The notes under the pieces: model-generated
What the model was told of the DNA's origin: nothing
The model's input: the letters and a program-made list of their open reading frames with translations, nothing else
The model's database searches: none
Translations under genes and position numbers: made by a program
In this document: one piece after another, positions 8,539-17,106 of the stretch
Numbering within the stretch: the stretch's first letter is position 1
How the letters are laid out: the number at the start of each line of letters is the position of its first letter
Source: Streptomyces griseochromogenes
Lineage (GTDB): Bacteria > Actinomycetota > Actinomycetes > Streptomycetales > Streptomycetaceae
Assembly (NCBI RefSeq): GCF_001542625.1
Contig: NZ_CP016279.1
Location: 1,240,001-1,304,000, forward strand
DNA: 64,000 nt
Reading direction: 5' to 3'

Positions 8539-9026
8539 GTGGTGAAGTCGACGCGACGAGTCGTGGTGGCCGTGGTAGCGGCTGCCACGGCATTCTCGGC
8601 CACCGGATGCACCAGCAAGGGCCTGGACGTTCCCAAGACGTTCTGCGGTGCCACCGTCAAGAAGTCCACCTTGTCTCCGCTCCTGCCAGATGGTGACGAC
8701 CTCAAGAACCTGCTGTTCGCGCCGACGCCGACCTCATTGGACTGTTCGCTGCACGTGGACGGGGTGGAAGTCCTGGACACGTCGGTCCGTTGGATCAATG
8801 AGCCGCTTGCGCCAGAGGACTGGAAGACCGCAGGGTCGATATACGCCAATGCATCGAAGCGAAGAGTTTCGCGAAGTGCGTGGGGGCGGTGCCGGACTTC
8901 CTGCTCTTCAACGTCATCTTCGATGGTGACCGTGTGGAGAAGTCCCAGGCCGGCGTCGCAAAACTCCAGCGCTTCCTGGAGAACTATGTGCCGGCCATGG
9001 CAAAGCATCTCGGCTGCACCAAATAG
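8539..9026 (+). pseudogene. Lipoprotein (copy 2) with frameshift and short deletion
   Basis: GTG 8539 follows GGGAGA. Signal peptide with lipobox SATGC, then TFCGATVKKSTLSPLLPDGDDL and LAPEDWKTAGSIYANA. Near 8845-8865 the frame shifts; the frame ending at 9026 gives KSFAKCVGAVPDFLLF and FDGDRVEKSQAGVAKLQRFLEN. Compared with copy 1 about 20 residues are missing at the junction, so there is a deletion as well as a frame change. Read without repair the frame runs on to 9276 through the opposite-strand DUF192 gene, which is not biological. Confidence 0.78.
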
Positions 9027-9039
9027 CGGGTCTTCGAAC

Positions 9040-9429
9040 TCAGCGGGGAACGCCCAAGTCGGCATCCGGTTCGACGCGAACCCTCACCCCGGCCACCAGC
9101 CCCCACCCCACCATCACCCCGGCCTCCGCCTCCAGCACATGCCGTGCCCGCAGCCTCGGCCTGCCGAGCCGGCCCGGGTGCATGGTTCGTACGGCGATGA
9201 CGCGCAGCCGCCGGTCGAGGTAGGCCACGTCGATCGGCATCCGCATCCGGAAGGTGTGTACCCCGCTCGCCGGTGAGAGCAGCATCGCCCCGTTGATCGA
9301 GTCGCGCCCCAGCAGGCCCTTCGTGCGGGCGCGGTACGAGACCGCGAGCTCCAGGGGCAGTGTGAGCGGCGTCCCGTCGCCCCGGTCCACGACCAGCCTC
9401 CCCGCACCGTCCCGCCAGCGCCGCCCCAT
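9040..9429 (-). CDS. DUF192 family protein, intact copy
   Basis: 129 residues from the ATG at 9429. The domain runs from GRLVVDRGDGTPL to the C-terminus with the family core LSPASGVHTFRMRMPIDVAYLDR and VLEAEAG. An upstream ATG at 9534 would add 35 residues with no homology and leave only 28 bases before the divergent gene at 9562; neither start has a strong ribosome site, so I prefer 9429. Function of DUF192 is unknown. A decayed paralogue lies at 2562-2920. Confidence 0.8.
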   Translation of the reverse strand: MGRRWRDGAGRLVVDRGDGTPLTLPLELAVSYRARTKGLLGRDSINGAMLLSPASGVHTFRMRMPIDVAYLDRRLRVIAVRTMHPGRLGRPRLRARHVLEAEAGVMVGWGLVAGVRVRVEPDADLGVPR

Positions 9430-9561
9430 GCCCGGCCCACCCCCGCCCTCCGCGCCGTAGCGCACGTCGACGAGCCGACCGTACCCACCAGCGCGCACCG
9501 GTGACCCGCCCTCGGCGTAAAGGAGTTGATCCATCCCGACGTGGCCGACTAGGAAGGCCCC

Positions 9562-10434
9562 ATGACTGGACTAGGCGCGGTATTCCGACCCCAGCTGCCC
9601 CCCGAGCGGCTTCGTGACGTGGCCCGGCTCGCGGACCAGGTGGGGCTGGAGGAGCTCTGGCTGTGGGAGGACTGTTTCCTGGAGGGCGGTGTCTCCACGG
9701 CCGCTGCCGCGCTCGCCTGGACCGAGCGGGTGCGGGTCGGCATCGGACTGCTGCCCGTGGCGCTGCGGAATGTCGCCGCCACCGCCATGGAGGCCGCCTC
9801 ACTGGAGCGCATGTTCCCCGGCCGGGCCGTCCTGACCGTGGGGCACGGGGTGCAGGACTGGATGGGACAGGTCGGGGTGCGGGCCGCCTCGCCTCTCACG
9901 CTGCTCGGTGAGCAACTCGATGCCCTGCGCGCGTTGTTGCGCGGGGAGCGGCTGAGCGTGCAAGGGCGGTACGTCCAGCTGGACGACGTCGGCCTCGACT
10001 GGCCCCCGCCGCAGGCGGTCGACGTGTTCGCCGGCGCCACCGGACCCCGTACGCTCCGCCTCTCCGGCGCCAAGGCCGACGGCACCCTCCTCACCGCCTC
10101 CACCTCGCCGGACGGCGTACGGCGGGCCCGGCGGCTCATCGACGAGGGGCGCAAGGAAGCGGGCCGCACCGAACCGCACAAGGTCGTCGTCTATCTCCTG
10201 GCCGCCACCGGGCCGGACGCCGCGTCCCGGCTGCGCGCCGAACTCGTCGCCGAGGGGCTGGAGTCGGCCACGGACGTCGGGGTCGCGGGCGACGCCGGTG
10301 CCGTGGCCGAGGCCGTGCGGCGGATGGCCGAGGCCGGCGCCGACACCGTCGTCCTTCAGCCGACGGCGGACGAGCCCGACCCGGAGGGCTTCGTGCGCTT
10401 CGTCGCGGAGGAGGTCCGGCCCCTGGTGCCGTAG
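9562..10434 (+). CDS. LLM-class flavin/F420-dependent oxidoreductase
   Basis: 290 residues from ATG 9562 with AGGAAGG six bases upstream. Luciferase-like TIM barrel features: ADQVGLEELWLWED, VRVGIGLLPVALRN, ERMFPGRAVLTVGHGVQDWMGQVG, LLGEQLDALRALLRGE, and a late EAVRRMAEAGADTVVLQP. The substrate cannot be deduced. In Streptomyces such proteins use F420 or FMN. It is followed 61 bases later by a GNAT acetyltransferase on the same strand. Confidence 0.9.
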   Translation: MTGLGAVFRPQLPPERLRDVARLADQVGLEELWLWEDCFLEGGVSTAAAALAWTERVRVGIGLLPVALRNVAATAMEAASLERMFPGRAVLTVGHGVQDWMGQVGVRAASPLTLLGEQLDALRALLRGERLSVQGRYVQLDDVGLDWPPPQAVDVFAGATGPRTLRLSGAKADGTLLTASTSPDGVRRARRLIDEGRKEAGRTEPHKVVVYLLAATGPDAASRLRAELVAEGLESATDVGVAGDAGAVAEAVRRMAEAGADTVVLQPTADEPDPEGFVRFVAEEVRPLVP

Positions 10435-10495
10435 AGGCCCAGGCGCGGTCGTGGAGGCAGAGCCGTTGTCAGTGGGCCCTGCCACACTCGCCACC

Positions 10496-10978
10496 ATGAC
10501 GGACGTGTACAGCGATGTGAGTCTGCGGCCGGTCCACGAGGAGGACCTGGAGCGCTTCCTCGCCTATGAGCACGACCCGGAAGCCGTCCGGCGGTCGAGG
10601 TTCACGCCCCGGCCGCGGGAGGACTTCCTGCGGCACTGGCGGGAGCGGGTGCTCGGCGATCCCGACTGTCTGGTGCGGACCGTCGTCGTCGACGGGGACG
10701 TGGCCGGGAACTTCGGATCCTGGACGCAGGACGGGCGGCGGTTCGTCGGGTACTGGCTCGGCAGACCGTACTGGGCCCGCGGCGTCGGCACCCGGGCCCT
10801 CGGTCTCTACCTGGAGCTGGAGCGGGTACGGCCCCTGTACGCCGACCCGTTCTCCGGCAACGCCGCCTCCGTGCGCCTGCTGGAGAAGCACGGCTTCGCG
10901 CGCTCCGGCACGGTCCGGTACGGGGAGGACGAGCATGTCGTGTTCGTCCTGGCCGAGCCCGACGGGTCCGGGCGGTGA
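10496..10978 (+). CDS. GNAT family N-acetyltransferase
   Basis: 160 residues from ATG 10496 (LRPVHEEDLERFLAYEHDPEAVR). The RimJ/RimL-like GNAT fold is visible: VGYWLGRPYWARGVGTRALGL is the acetyl-CoA binding motif A and LYADPFSGNAASVRLLEKHGF the motif B. Length is typical. The stop overlaps a GTG that once began a nucleoside deaminase (GTGA at 10975), so the two were probably an operon. Substrate unknown. Confidence 0.9.
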   Translation: MTDVYSDVSLRPVHEEDLERFLAYEHDPEAVRRSRFTPRPREDFLRHWRERVLGDPDCLVRTVVVDGDVAGNFGSWTQDGRRFVGYWLGRPYWARGVGTRALGLYLELERVRPLYADPFSGNAASVRLLEKHGFARSGTVRYGEDEHVVFVLAEPDGSGR

Positions 10979-11175
10979 GCTCCCCCCCCGAGCCGTGGCG
11001 GTTGCCCTTCGAGCTCGCCTGGGAAGCGCTGCGCGCCGGCAGCCGGCCGGTACGGATCTCGCGCACGCCGAGATCAACGCCCTGGCCCCGCTTCCGGCCG
11101 GCCGCCGCCACGTGGGCCACCGGCTTTGCACCATCCTCGAACCCTGTCCGCTGTACGGGGCTCGGGCGGCCCAGG
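10975..11175 (+). pseudogene. Remnant of a nucleoside/tRNA-adenosine-type deaminase
   Basis: From GTG 10975 the first frame gives PWRLPFELAWEALRAGSRPV, the usual N-terminus of actinobacterial nucleoside deaminases. It is then joined, in another frame, to GTDLAHAEINALAPLPAGRR and LCTILEPCPLYGA. HAE is the zinc/catalytic motif and EPCPL the start of the PCxxC motif, whose second Cys is replaced (Tyr-Gly-Ala). About 30 residues normally between the two halves are missing. Internal deletion, frameshift and loss of a zinc ligand make it inactive. It overlaps the GNAT stop by four bases. Confidence 0.72.
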
Positions 11176-11189
11176 AGCATCGGGGGCTG

Positions 11190-11260
11190 ACCGTCGTCGT
11201 GCGGCTGCGGGCTGTCCGTGGCTCGTCGCGCAGTTCCCCGCGCCCCTGCGGACCTACGGA
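11190..11260 (+). repeat. Streptomyces intergenic repeat-like sequence
   Basis: The stretch containing GTGGCTCGTCGCGCAGTTCC followed by CCGCGCCCCT resembles a short GC-rich element I recall as very common between genes in Streptomyces chromosomes. It lies between the deaminase remnant and the DinB gene, where no gene is recognisable up to 11362. Identification is from memory only. Confidence 0.5.
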
Positions 11261-11362
11261 GTTTCCGCACAGCCCGCTCGAAAAGGCCGGTCCGCGAATC
11301 CCGCCGCCTCCTGGACGCCGGTCTCCTCGACGCGCCGGGTGTCCACGCGGCGTACGGTCTGA

Positions 11363-11893
11363 TCAGTCCTTCTCCGCCTGCGTGACCGGCCGATGGGCCC
11401 CGGTCGCCCCGTCGATCAGCTCGCGCAGGATGTCCATGTGCCCGGCGTGCCGTGCCGTCTCCGCGATCATGTGGACGAGGACCCAGCGCAGTGAGACGGA
11501 GTGGTCGCGCCAGGTCGGGTGGCCCTGCGCGTCCAGGGGCAGCTCGGTGATCACCTGGTCGGCGGCGGCGCGGGCGCGGCCGTAGAAGGAGACGATCCGT
11601 TCCGTCGTCTCGCCGGGGGCGATGTGCATGTCCTCGCTCTCGTACGGGTCGAACCACAGGGGTTCCGGCTCGCGGCCGAACGTCTCCACGAACCAGCCGT
11701 ACTCGACCGAGGCCAGATGCTTGACCAGGCCCAGCAGGGTCGTCCCGGTCGGTGTCATCGGCCGGCGCAGCTGCTCGTCGTCGAGCCCGTCCAGCTTCCA
11801 GAGCACGGCGTCCCGGTGCTGGTCCAGGCTCGTGTGCAGGATGTCCTTCTCTTCGGCGGTGTAGCCGGCGGCAGAGTTCCCAGAGGTCGTCAT
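11363..11893 (-). CDS. DinB family (DUF664) protein
   Basis: 176 residues from the ATG at 11893. Four-helix-bundle features of the DinB/YfiT/DUF664 group: LHTSLDQHRDAVLWKLDGLDDEQLRRPMTPTGTTLLGLVKHLA, the metal-ligand region EYGWFVE, and SLRWVLVHMIAETARHAGHMDIL with the two conserved His residues. Members include mycothiol-dependent transferases, so a detoxification role is possible. It is divergent from the methyltransferase gene at 11937 across only 43 bases. Confidence 0.9.
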   Translation of the reverse strand: MTTSGNSAAGYTAEEKDILHTSLDQHRDAVLWKLDGLDDEQLRRPMTPTGTTLLGLVKHLASVEYGWFVETFGREPEPLWFDPYESEDMHIAPGETTERIVSFYGRARAAADQVITELPLDAQGHPTWRDHSVSLRWVLVHMIAETARHAGHMDILRELIDGATGAHRPVTQAEKD

Positions 11894-11936
11894 GCCCGCG
11901 GAAATTAGCAGGCCCCGCCGACAATGCCCTGCGATC

Positions 11937-12731
11937 ATGACGTTCATGGCGGAGAACCGTTCCTTCGAAGACCTTGTGGCCGAGGGCGCCGCCGTGCCCA
12001 CCGAGGGGTGGGACTTCTCCTGGTTCGAGGGACGGGCGAGCGAGGCACGGCCGTCGTGGGGGTATGCCCGGTCGGCGGGGGAGCGGCTGGCCCGGGCCGA
12101 GGCCGCGCTCGACATCCAGACCGGGGGCGGGGAGGTGCTCGACTTCGCCCTGGGCCGGGCCGAGCCGGATCGTCCGCCGCTGGTCGCGGCCACGGAGGGG
12201 TGGCCGCCGAACGCCGCCAAGGCGACCGCACTGCTGCGGCCGCGCGGTGTGGTGGTCGTCGCCGCTACGGACGACGCGCCGCTGCCGTTCGCCGACGGGG
12301 CCTTCGACCTGGTCCTCAGCCGGCATCCGGTGCGTCCCCGCTGGGAGGAGATCGCGCGGGTGCTGCGGCCGGGCGGTACGTACTTCGCCCAGCACGTCGG
12401 GCCCGCCAGTGTGTTCGAGCTGGTCGAGTACTTCCTCGGGCCCCAGTCGGACGCCGTGCGCGGCGGCCGTGATCCCGAGCTGGAGCGGGCCGACGCTCAG
12501 GCGGCGGGCCTGGAGGTCGTGGACCTGCGGGTGGAGCGGCTGCGGATGGAGTTCTGCGACATCGCCGCCGTCGTCCATTTCCTGCGCAAGGTGGTCTGGA
12601 TGGTCCCCGGGTTCACGGTCGAGGCGTACGAGCCCCAACTGCGCGCCCTGCACGAGCGGATCGAGAAGGAGGGGCCGTTCGTCGCCCACAGCGCCCGGCA
12701 GCTCTTCGACGTCCGGAAGTGGACCCACTGA
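11937..12731 (+). CDS. Class I SAM-dependent methyltransferase
   Basis: 264 residues from ATG 11937 (a second in-frame ATG is at 11946). Rossmann features: VLDFALGRAEPD takes the place of the glycine-rich motif I, VVVAATDDAPLPFADGAFDLVLSRHPVRPRWEEIARVLRPGGTYFAQHVG gives motifs II-IV typical of the ubiE/SmtA group. Motif I is diverged (no clear GxGxG). Small-molecule substrate unknown. It ends 146 bases before a perfect hairpin. Confidence 0.85.
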   Translation: MTFMAENRSFEDLVAEGAAVPTEGWDFSWFEGRASEARPSWGYARSAGERLARAEAALDIQTGGGEVLDFALGRAEPDRPPLVAATEGWPPNAAKATALLRPRGVVVVAATDDAPLPFADGAFDLVLSRHPVRPRWEEIARVLRPGGTYFAQHVGPASVFELVEYFLGPQSDAVRGGRDPELERADAQAAGLEVVDLRVERLRMEFCDIAAVVHFLRKVVWMVPGFTVEAYEPQLRALHERIEKEGPFVAHSARQLFDVRKWTH

Positions 12732-12877
12732 AGCACGGGGCGGAGGTGGCGTCGGCGCCGCTCGGTTCACCTGGAGTCGGCCCGCGGTTTCCACATCGTT
12801 ATCGGCCGCGGTTCACATCCGTCTCATCCGTCACGTAAGTTCAGACCAAGGTAATTCACGCCAGCAAAGCTGTGCGG

Positions 12878-12914
12878 GTGGCACCGCGCAGTGGAGGGGG
12901 CTGCGCGGTGCCAC
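12878..12914 (+). terminator. Perfect 14-bp hairpin
   Basis: GTGGCACCGCGCAG (12878-12891) and its exact reverse complement (12901-12914) flank a 9-base loop. There is no following T run, as is common in Streptomyces terminators. It lies 146 bases after the methyltransferase stop and could serve transcripts from either side. Confidence 0.65.
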
Positions 12915-13204
12915 GATGCCGCGCGGGTCCGTTCCGGAACCGTCAAGTCACCGTTCGCTGACCGGGTAGCCCTTCGGAGGGACCCCGGACAACTCGCCGA
13001 CCGTTCCCCAAGACGGCGCAAACCCTCTTGATCTCTCCGTATGCGGACCGATTCCCTGGGAATCCGCTGTGAATCGGCCATGAAATGCCCCTGAATCCAG
13101 CGTTCCGTGCCCACCGGGGCGTCGTCGGCCGACTCCGGAGAGTAGTTGTGGCACGCCGATGCACCCACGATCCCTCACGAAGGGTTATGGTGGAAACCCC
13201 CCCT
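12915..13204. other. Gene-free stretch ahead of a strong terminator, candidate small RNA region
   Basis: No protein-coding frame is convincing. The stretch contains a 15-base near-palindrome at 13050-13064 (GATTCCC T GGGAATC) inside further pairing (GCGGA 13044-13048 with TCCGC 13063-13067), and a TATGGT at 13189. It runs into the T-tailed hairpin at 13205-13245, which has no annotated plus-strand gene of its own. A non-coding transcript is therefore possible. Confidence 0.35.
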
Positions 13205-13245
13205 CGGGCCGGTCCGTCTCCCCCCCACGGACCGGCCCGTTTTTT
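13205..13245 (+). terminator. Rho-independent terminator with 13-bp stem and T6 tail
   Basis: CGGGCCGGTCCGT (13205-13217) pairs perfectly with 13227-13239, the loop is C-rich (seven C), and six T follow (13240-13245). This is the most canonical terminator in the window. No plus-strand coding gene ends nearby: the methyltransferase stops at 12731 and has its own hairpin. Confidence 0.85.
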
Positions 13246-13471
13246 CGTCCGCATCATCCGGGAACTTCGAAGCAGGGTCTCGGCGTCCTCACCTCCAGGG
13301 GTGCGGGGCTGTCGCGACATGCCGCTCCGCCGCGTGGGCGTGAGCAGCCCCCACCGGCCCGCACCTCTGCCGAAACCGCACCCACCCCGAACCCGGAACT
13401 CGGCCGAGCCCCCCGGCAGGGGTAGGCTCGGCCCCCGCGGTGACCGTACCCGCTCAATCCCGGAGGGCTCT

Positions 13472-14245
13472 GTGAACCTGCGCGAAACGCTGCGCAGCCT
13501 GCTCGTCAGGCTCTACGCACGCCGGGTGGAAGGCCACCTGGACCACGCTCAGGTGCCCAAGCACATCGGCGTCATCATGGACGGCAACCGCCGCTGGGCG
13601 AAGGCCGCCGGCTCCACCACGGTCCACGGCCACCGGGCCGGCGCCGAGAAGATCGAGGAGTTCCTCGGCTGGTGCAGCGAGACCGACGTCGAGGTCGTCA
13701 CGCTCTGGCTGCTGTCCACGGACAACTTCGACCGTCCGCAGGACGAGCTGGTCCCGCTCCTCGGCATCATCGAGGACGTCGTGCGCACCCTCGCCGCCGA
13801 CGGCCGCTGGCGGGTGCACCACGTCGGCACCCACGACCTGCTGCCGTCCGGGATGCAGAGCGTCCTCAAGGAGGCCGAGGAGACCACCGCCCACGTCGAC
13901 GGAATAGTCGTCAACGTGGCCATCGGCTACGGCGGCCGTCAGGAGATCGCCGACGCCGTCCGCTCCATGCTGCTCGACGCGCAGGACAAGGGCGTGTCGA
14001 TGGAGGACCTCGCCGAGTCCGTCGACACCGACATGATCGGGCGTCATCTCTACACCGGCGACCAGCCCGACCCGGACCTGGTGATCCGCACCAGCGGAGA
14101 GCAGAGGTTGTCCGGATTCATGCTCTGGCAGACCGCCCACTCCGAGTACTACTTCTGTGAGGTCTTCTGGCCGGCCTTCCGCAAGGTCGACTTCCTGCGC
14201 GCCCTGCGTGACTACGCGGCACGTCACCGCCGTTACGGCGGCTGA
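13472..14245 (+). CDS. uppS: Isoprenyl transferase (cis-prenyltransferase, UppS-like)
   Basis: 257 residues from GTG 13472 with GGAGGG upstream; the longer open frame lacks a ribosome site. The family signature GVIMDGNRRWAKAAG with catalytic Asp37, HRAGAEKIEEFLGWC, LWLLSTDNF and the C-terminal RTSGEQRLSGFMLWQTAHSEYYF and FWPAFRKVDFLRAL are all present. It condenses isopentenyl diphosphate into Z-prenyl diphosphates for cell-wall lipid carrier or related lipids. Streptomyces usually carries two homologues, so this may be the secondary one. A terminator follows at once. Confidence 0.93.
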   Translation: MNLRETLRSLLVRLYARRVEGHLDHAQVPKHIGVIMDGNRRWAKAAGSTTVHGHRAGAEKIEEFLGWCSETDVEVVTLWLLSTDNFDRPQDELVPLLGIIEDVVRTLAADGRWRVHHVGTHDLLPSGMQSVLKEAEETTAHVDGIVVNVAIGYGGRQEIADAVRSMLLDAQDKGVSMEDLAESVDTDMIGRHLYTGDQPDPDLVIRTSGEQRLSGFMLWQTAHSEYYFCEVFWPAFRKVDFLRALRDYAARHRRYGG

Positions 14246-14256
14246 GGAACATCGCG

Positions 14257-14290
14257 AACGCCCCGTCGGTCACCAGGCCGACGGGGCGTT
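14257..14290 (+). terminator. Terminator of the isoprenyl transferase gene
   Basis: A perfect 13-bp stem, AACGCCCCGTCGG at 14257-14269 with 14278-14290, and an 8-base loop, starting 12 bases after the stop codon. The following 330 bases to the phoH start hold no recognisable gene and presumably its promoter. Confidence 0.8.
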
Positions 14291-14620
14291 CGTTATATCC
14301 CTGTTGGGTTGGACGTAACAAGGAGTTCACCAGCGCGCTGTTGGCTGCTTTTGCATGGCAGTGCATGTTCGAGGGCATAAGGCAAGCAGGTCGATGCCCG
14401 AACCCCGGGCGTCGGATCTCAGCGGGCGGCACGGGGCCGTCCGCCCGGGAGGCCCTTTGCACCAGCCCGACCGTGCCGTCACTGCACGGAAGCAGCCGCG
14501 GAGGTCCGGTGTCCGGCCCGCCCTGCGCGGGGGCCGGGGACCGGTCGCAATGCTCCCGCCCTCCCGGCCCGGCTTCCACTTCGTCGCTCCCCGACCTCAT
14601 CCGAGGGGGTACGTCCTTCC

Positions 14621-15946
14621 GTGGTGACCAGCACAAAGCGCCACAAGCCAGACCGGCGCACCTATGTTCTCGACACCAGCGTCCTGCTGGCCGACCCCAA
14701 TGCCGTGACCCGCTTCGACGAGCACGAGGTCGTGCTCCCCATCGTCGTGGTCACGGAGCTGGAGGCCAAGCGGCACCATCCCGAACTCGGGTACTTCGCC
14801 CGCCAGGCCCTGCGCCTGCTGGACGACTACCGGGTGAAGCATGGTCGCCTCGACGCCCCCATCCCGATCGGGGAGCTGGGCGGAACCGTCCGTGTCGAGC
14901 TCAACCACTCGGACCCCAGCGTGCTGCCCACCGGCTACCGCCTGGGGGACAACGACTCCCGCATCCTCGCGGTGGCCCGCAATCTGCAGGCCGAGGGGTT
15001 CGACGTCACCGTCGTCTCGAAGGACCTGCCCCTCAGGATCAAGGCATCCTCCGTCGGCCTGCTGGCCGAGGAGTACCGCGCCGAACTCGCCATCACGGAG
15101 AACTCCGGCTGGACCGGAATGTCCGAGCTGACGCTCCCCGGCGAGCAGGTGGACATCCTCTTCGAGGAGGGGCATGTGTACGTTCCGGAGGTCGCCGACC
15201 TCCCCGTGCACACTGGCCTGACCATCCAGTCCGAGCGCGGCAAGGCGCTCGGCCGCATCACCTCCGAGGGCAACGTCCGCCTGGTGCGCGGCGACCGGGA
15301 GGCGTTCGGCATCAAGGGCCGAAGCGCCGAGCAGCGCATCGCGCTCGACCTGCTGCTCGACCCGGACGTCGGCATCGTCTCGATGGGCGGCCGGGCCGGC
15401 ACGGGCAAGTCGGCGCTCGCGCTGTGCGCGGGTCTGGAGGCGGTCCTGGAGCGCCGCCAGCACCAGAAGGTGATGGTCTTCCGGCCGCTGTACGCGGTGG
15501 GCGGGCAGGAGCTGGGCTATCTGCCGGGCAGCGAGGCCGAGAAGATGAGCCCCTGGGCGCAGGCCGTCTTCGACACGCTCTCGGCGGTCACCAGCCGCGA
15601 GGTCATCGAGGAGGTCACCGCGCGCGGCATGCTGGAGGTCCTGCCCCTGACCCACATCCGGGGCCGTTCCCTGCACGACGCCTTCGTGATCGTCGACGAG
15701 GCCCAGTCGCTGGAACGGAACGTCCTGCTGACTGTTCTGTCCCGGATCGGCGCCAACTCACGGGTGGTTCTGACTCATGACGTGGCACAGCGGGACAATC
15801 TGCGCGTAGGCCGCTACGACGGTGTGGTCGCCGTCGTGGAGAAGCTGAAGGGGCATCCGCTCTTCGCGCATGTCACGCTGACCAGGTCCGAGAGGTCCCA
15901 GATCGCCGCCCTTGTGACCGAAATGCTCGAAGAAGGTCACATCTGA
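14621..15946 (+). CDS. phoH2: PIN domain-PhoH ATPase fusion protein
   Basis: 441 residues from GTG 14621 (GAGGGGG ten bases upstream). Residues about 13-150 are a PIN nuclease domain ([15 protein letters not shown] with Asp18, [29 protein letters not shown]). From about 235 comes the PhoH AAA-type ATPase: Walker A GRAGTGKS at about 257, Walker B FVIVDEAQ. Such PIN-PhoH (VapC-PhoH/PhoH2) proteins act as RNA helicase/RNase pairs in mycobacteria. All PIN acidic residues I can see look intact. Monocistronic in appearance. Confidence 0.92.
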   Translation: MVTSTKRHKPDRRTYVLDTSVLLADPNAVTRFDEHEVVLPIVVVTELEAKRHHPELGYFARQALRLLDDYRVKHGRLDAPIPIGELGGTVRVELNHSDPSVLPTGYRLGDNDSRILAVARNLQAEGFDVTVVSKDLPLRIKASSVGLLAEEYRAELAITENSGWTGMSELTLPGEQVDILFEEGHVYVPEVADLPVHTGLTIQSERGKALGRITSEGNVRLVRGDREAFGIKGRSAEQRIALDLLLDPDVGIVSMGGRAGTGKSALALCAGLEAVLERRQHQKVMVFRPLYAVGGQELGYLPGSEAEKMSPWAQAVFDTLSAVTSREVIEEVTARGMLEVLPLTHIRGRSLHDAFVIVDEAQSLERNVLLTVLSRIGANSRVVLTHDVAQRDNLRVGRYDGVVAVVEKLKGHPLFAHVTLTRSERSQIAALVTEMLEEGHI

Positions 15947-16352
15947 GTGGGTAGCTGAGCAGGCTCAGTTGGTGCCGTCCGGTGAAGGCGAAGAGCCTAG
16001 CCGGGCGGCGCCGTGGCGTGTGGGGCTTTCCAGAAATCCCCAGGGGCAAACGAGGTGTGAGCTTTCACACTCAACTCGGAATTGCCTCCCGGTGTCGGGT
16101 TACGGCAGAGTCTCAGTCCTGTCAGGCCCCGCATACGACACACCTGTACCCCCAGCGGTACGGCACCTCAGAAGCACCATCTTCAACTCCATAGAGTCGT
16201 CGTATGCCGCCCGAGCACCACACGGCCTCTCCCTCTCAGGAGTTGTCCACCGGGCCCGCGCCTCCCGTGACCCCGCAGTTGGGAGGCCAGTGCCAGGGGC
16301 ACGATTGCGTCCGCCAGGGTCACCGAAGCGGGCGATGCTGGAAGGAAACCGT
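15947..16352. other. About 400-base upstream region of the SLT gene
   Basis: No gene recognised. The length suggests a long 5' leader or several promoters for the secreted transglycosylase-like gene at 16353. I looked for the c-di-AMP (ydaO) riboswitch that controls some Streptomyces wall-remodelling genes and did not find its conserved blocks. Confidence 0.5.
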
Positions 16353-17051
16353 GTGAGCCGGATTTCGGTCCGGGGATTCGCAGTGGCCTCGGCCACCGCG
16401 GTCACCGCTGTCGGAAGCGTCGTCGGCGTTGCCTCGGGCAGCACCGCGCAGAACAACGACGCCGAGGCGACGGCAGCCGACGCCACGCTCCTCGCGGACA
16501 TACCCGCGGGTCAGCAGGCCCAGGTGCAGACCGCGTCCCTGACTCAGCAGGCCGACGCACAGGCCATCGCCGCGGACGCGAGCGCCAAGAAGGACGCCGA
16601 GGAATCGGCCCGCAAGGCCGCCGCCGAGACCGCGGTCGCGAAGAAGGCCGCCGCCGAGAAGGCAGCCAAGGAAGCCAAAGAGCGCATCGAGGCGAAGTCC
16701 ACGGCGGCCAGCCGCGACAGCACCCGTGACTCCTCCAGCTTCCCCGTGCAGACCAGCTACAGCGTCGCGCAGATCCAGGCGATGGCGCGTCAGATGGTCG
16801 CGGGCGGTCAGTTCCAGTGCTTCAGCAACATCGTGGACCACGAGTCCAGCTGGAACTACCAGGCGACCAACGCTTCCTCCGGTGCCTACGGCCTCTTCCA
16901 GGCCCTGCCCGCCGGTAAGTACGCCTCCGCGGGCGCCGACTGGCAGACCAACCCGGCCACCCAGATCAAGTGGGGCCTCAACTACATGAACGAGCGGTAC
17001 GGCAGCCCGTGCCAGGCCTGGTCGTTCTGGTCGGCCAACCACTGGTACTAG
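16353..17051 (+). CDS. Secreted lytic transglycosylase-like (SLT fold) protein
   Basis: 232 residues from GTG 16353 with GGAAGGAAA upstream. An N-terminal signal peptide (RGFAVASATAVTAVGSVVGVASG) is followed by an Ala/Lys/Glu-rich coiled stretch (about 60-115) and a C-terminal lysozyme-like domain with IVDHESSWNYQATNASSGAYGLFQALPAGKY, whose Glu is the likely catalytic acid, and a Cys pair (CFSN and CQAW). The protein should cleave or bind peptidoglycan outside the cell. A strong terminator follows. Confidence 0.9.
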   Translation: MSRISVRGFAVASATAVTAVGSVVGVASGSTAQNNDAEATAADATLLADIPAGQQAQVQTASLTQQADAQAIAADASAKKDAEESARKAAAETAVAKKAAAEKAAKEAKERIEAKSTAASRDSTRDSSSFPVQTSYSVAQIQAMARQMVAGGQFQCFSNIVDHESSWNYQATNASSGAYGLFQALPAGKYASAGADWQTNPATQIKWGLNYMNERYGSPCQAWSFWSANHWY

Positions 17052-17106
17052 GCGCTCCGCCGGGTTCGGCCGGCCGGGCACGTCCGGTGGGCCCTCTCAA
17101 CCTTGC

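Noticed and set aside
10602..12794. 730-residue minus-strand open frame
   Set aside because: It spans a real GNAT, DinB and methyltransferase and matches nothing; a composition shadow.
12824..13168. Minus-strand frames in the region before uppS
   Set aside because: No ribosome site or protein signature; the region's inverted repeats and terminator argue for non-coding DNA.
13185..13247. 6C small RNA family (C-rich loops)
   Set aside because: One hairpin has a C7 loop and a C run precedes it, but the second loop hairpin is not clear and the canonical locus lies elsewhere as I recall.
14341..15780. 479-residue plus-strand frame overlapping phoH
   Set aside because: PhoH in the other frame is complete with all motifs; this frame is Arg/Pro/Gly noise.
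15947..16352. c-di-AMP (ydaO) riboswitch upstream of the SLT gene
   Set aside because: Expected for some Streptomyces wall hydrolases, but I could not find its conserved blocks here.
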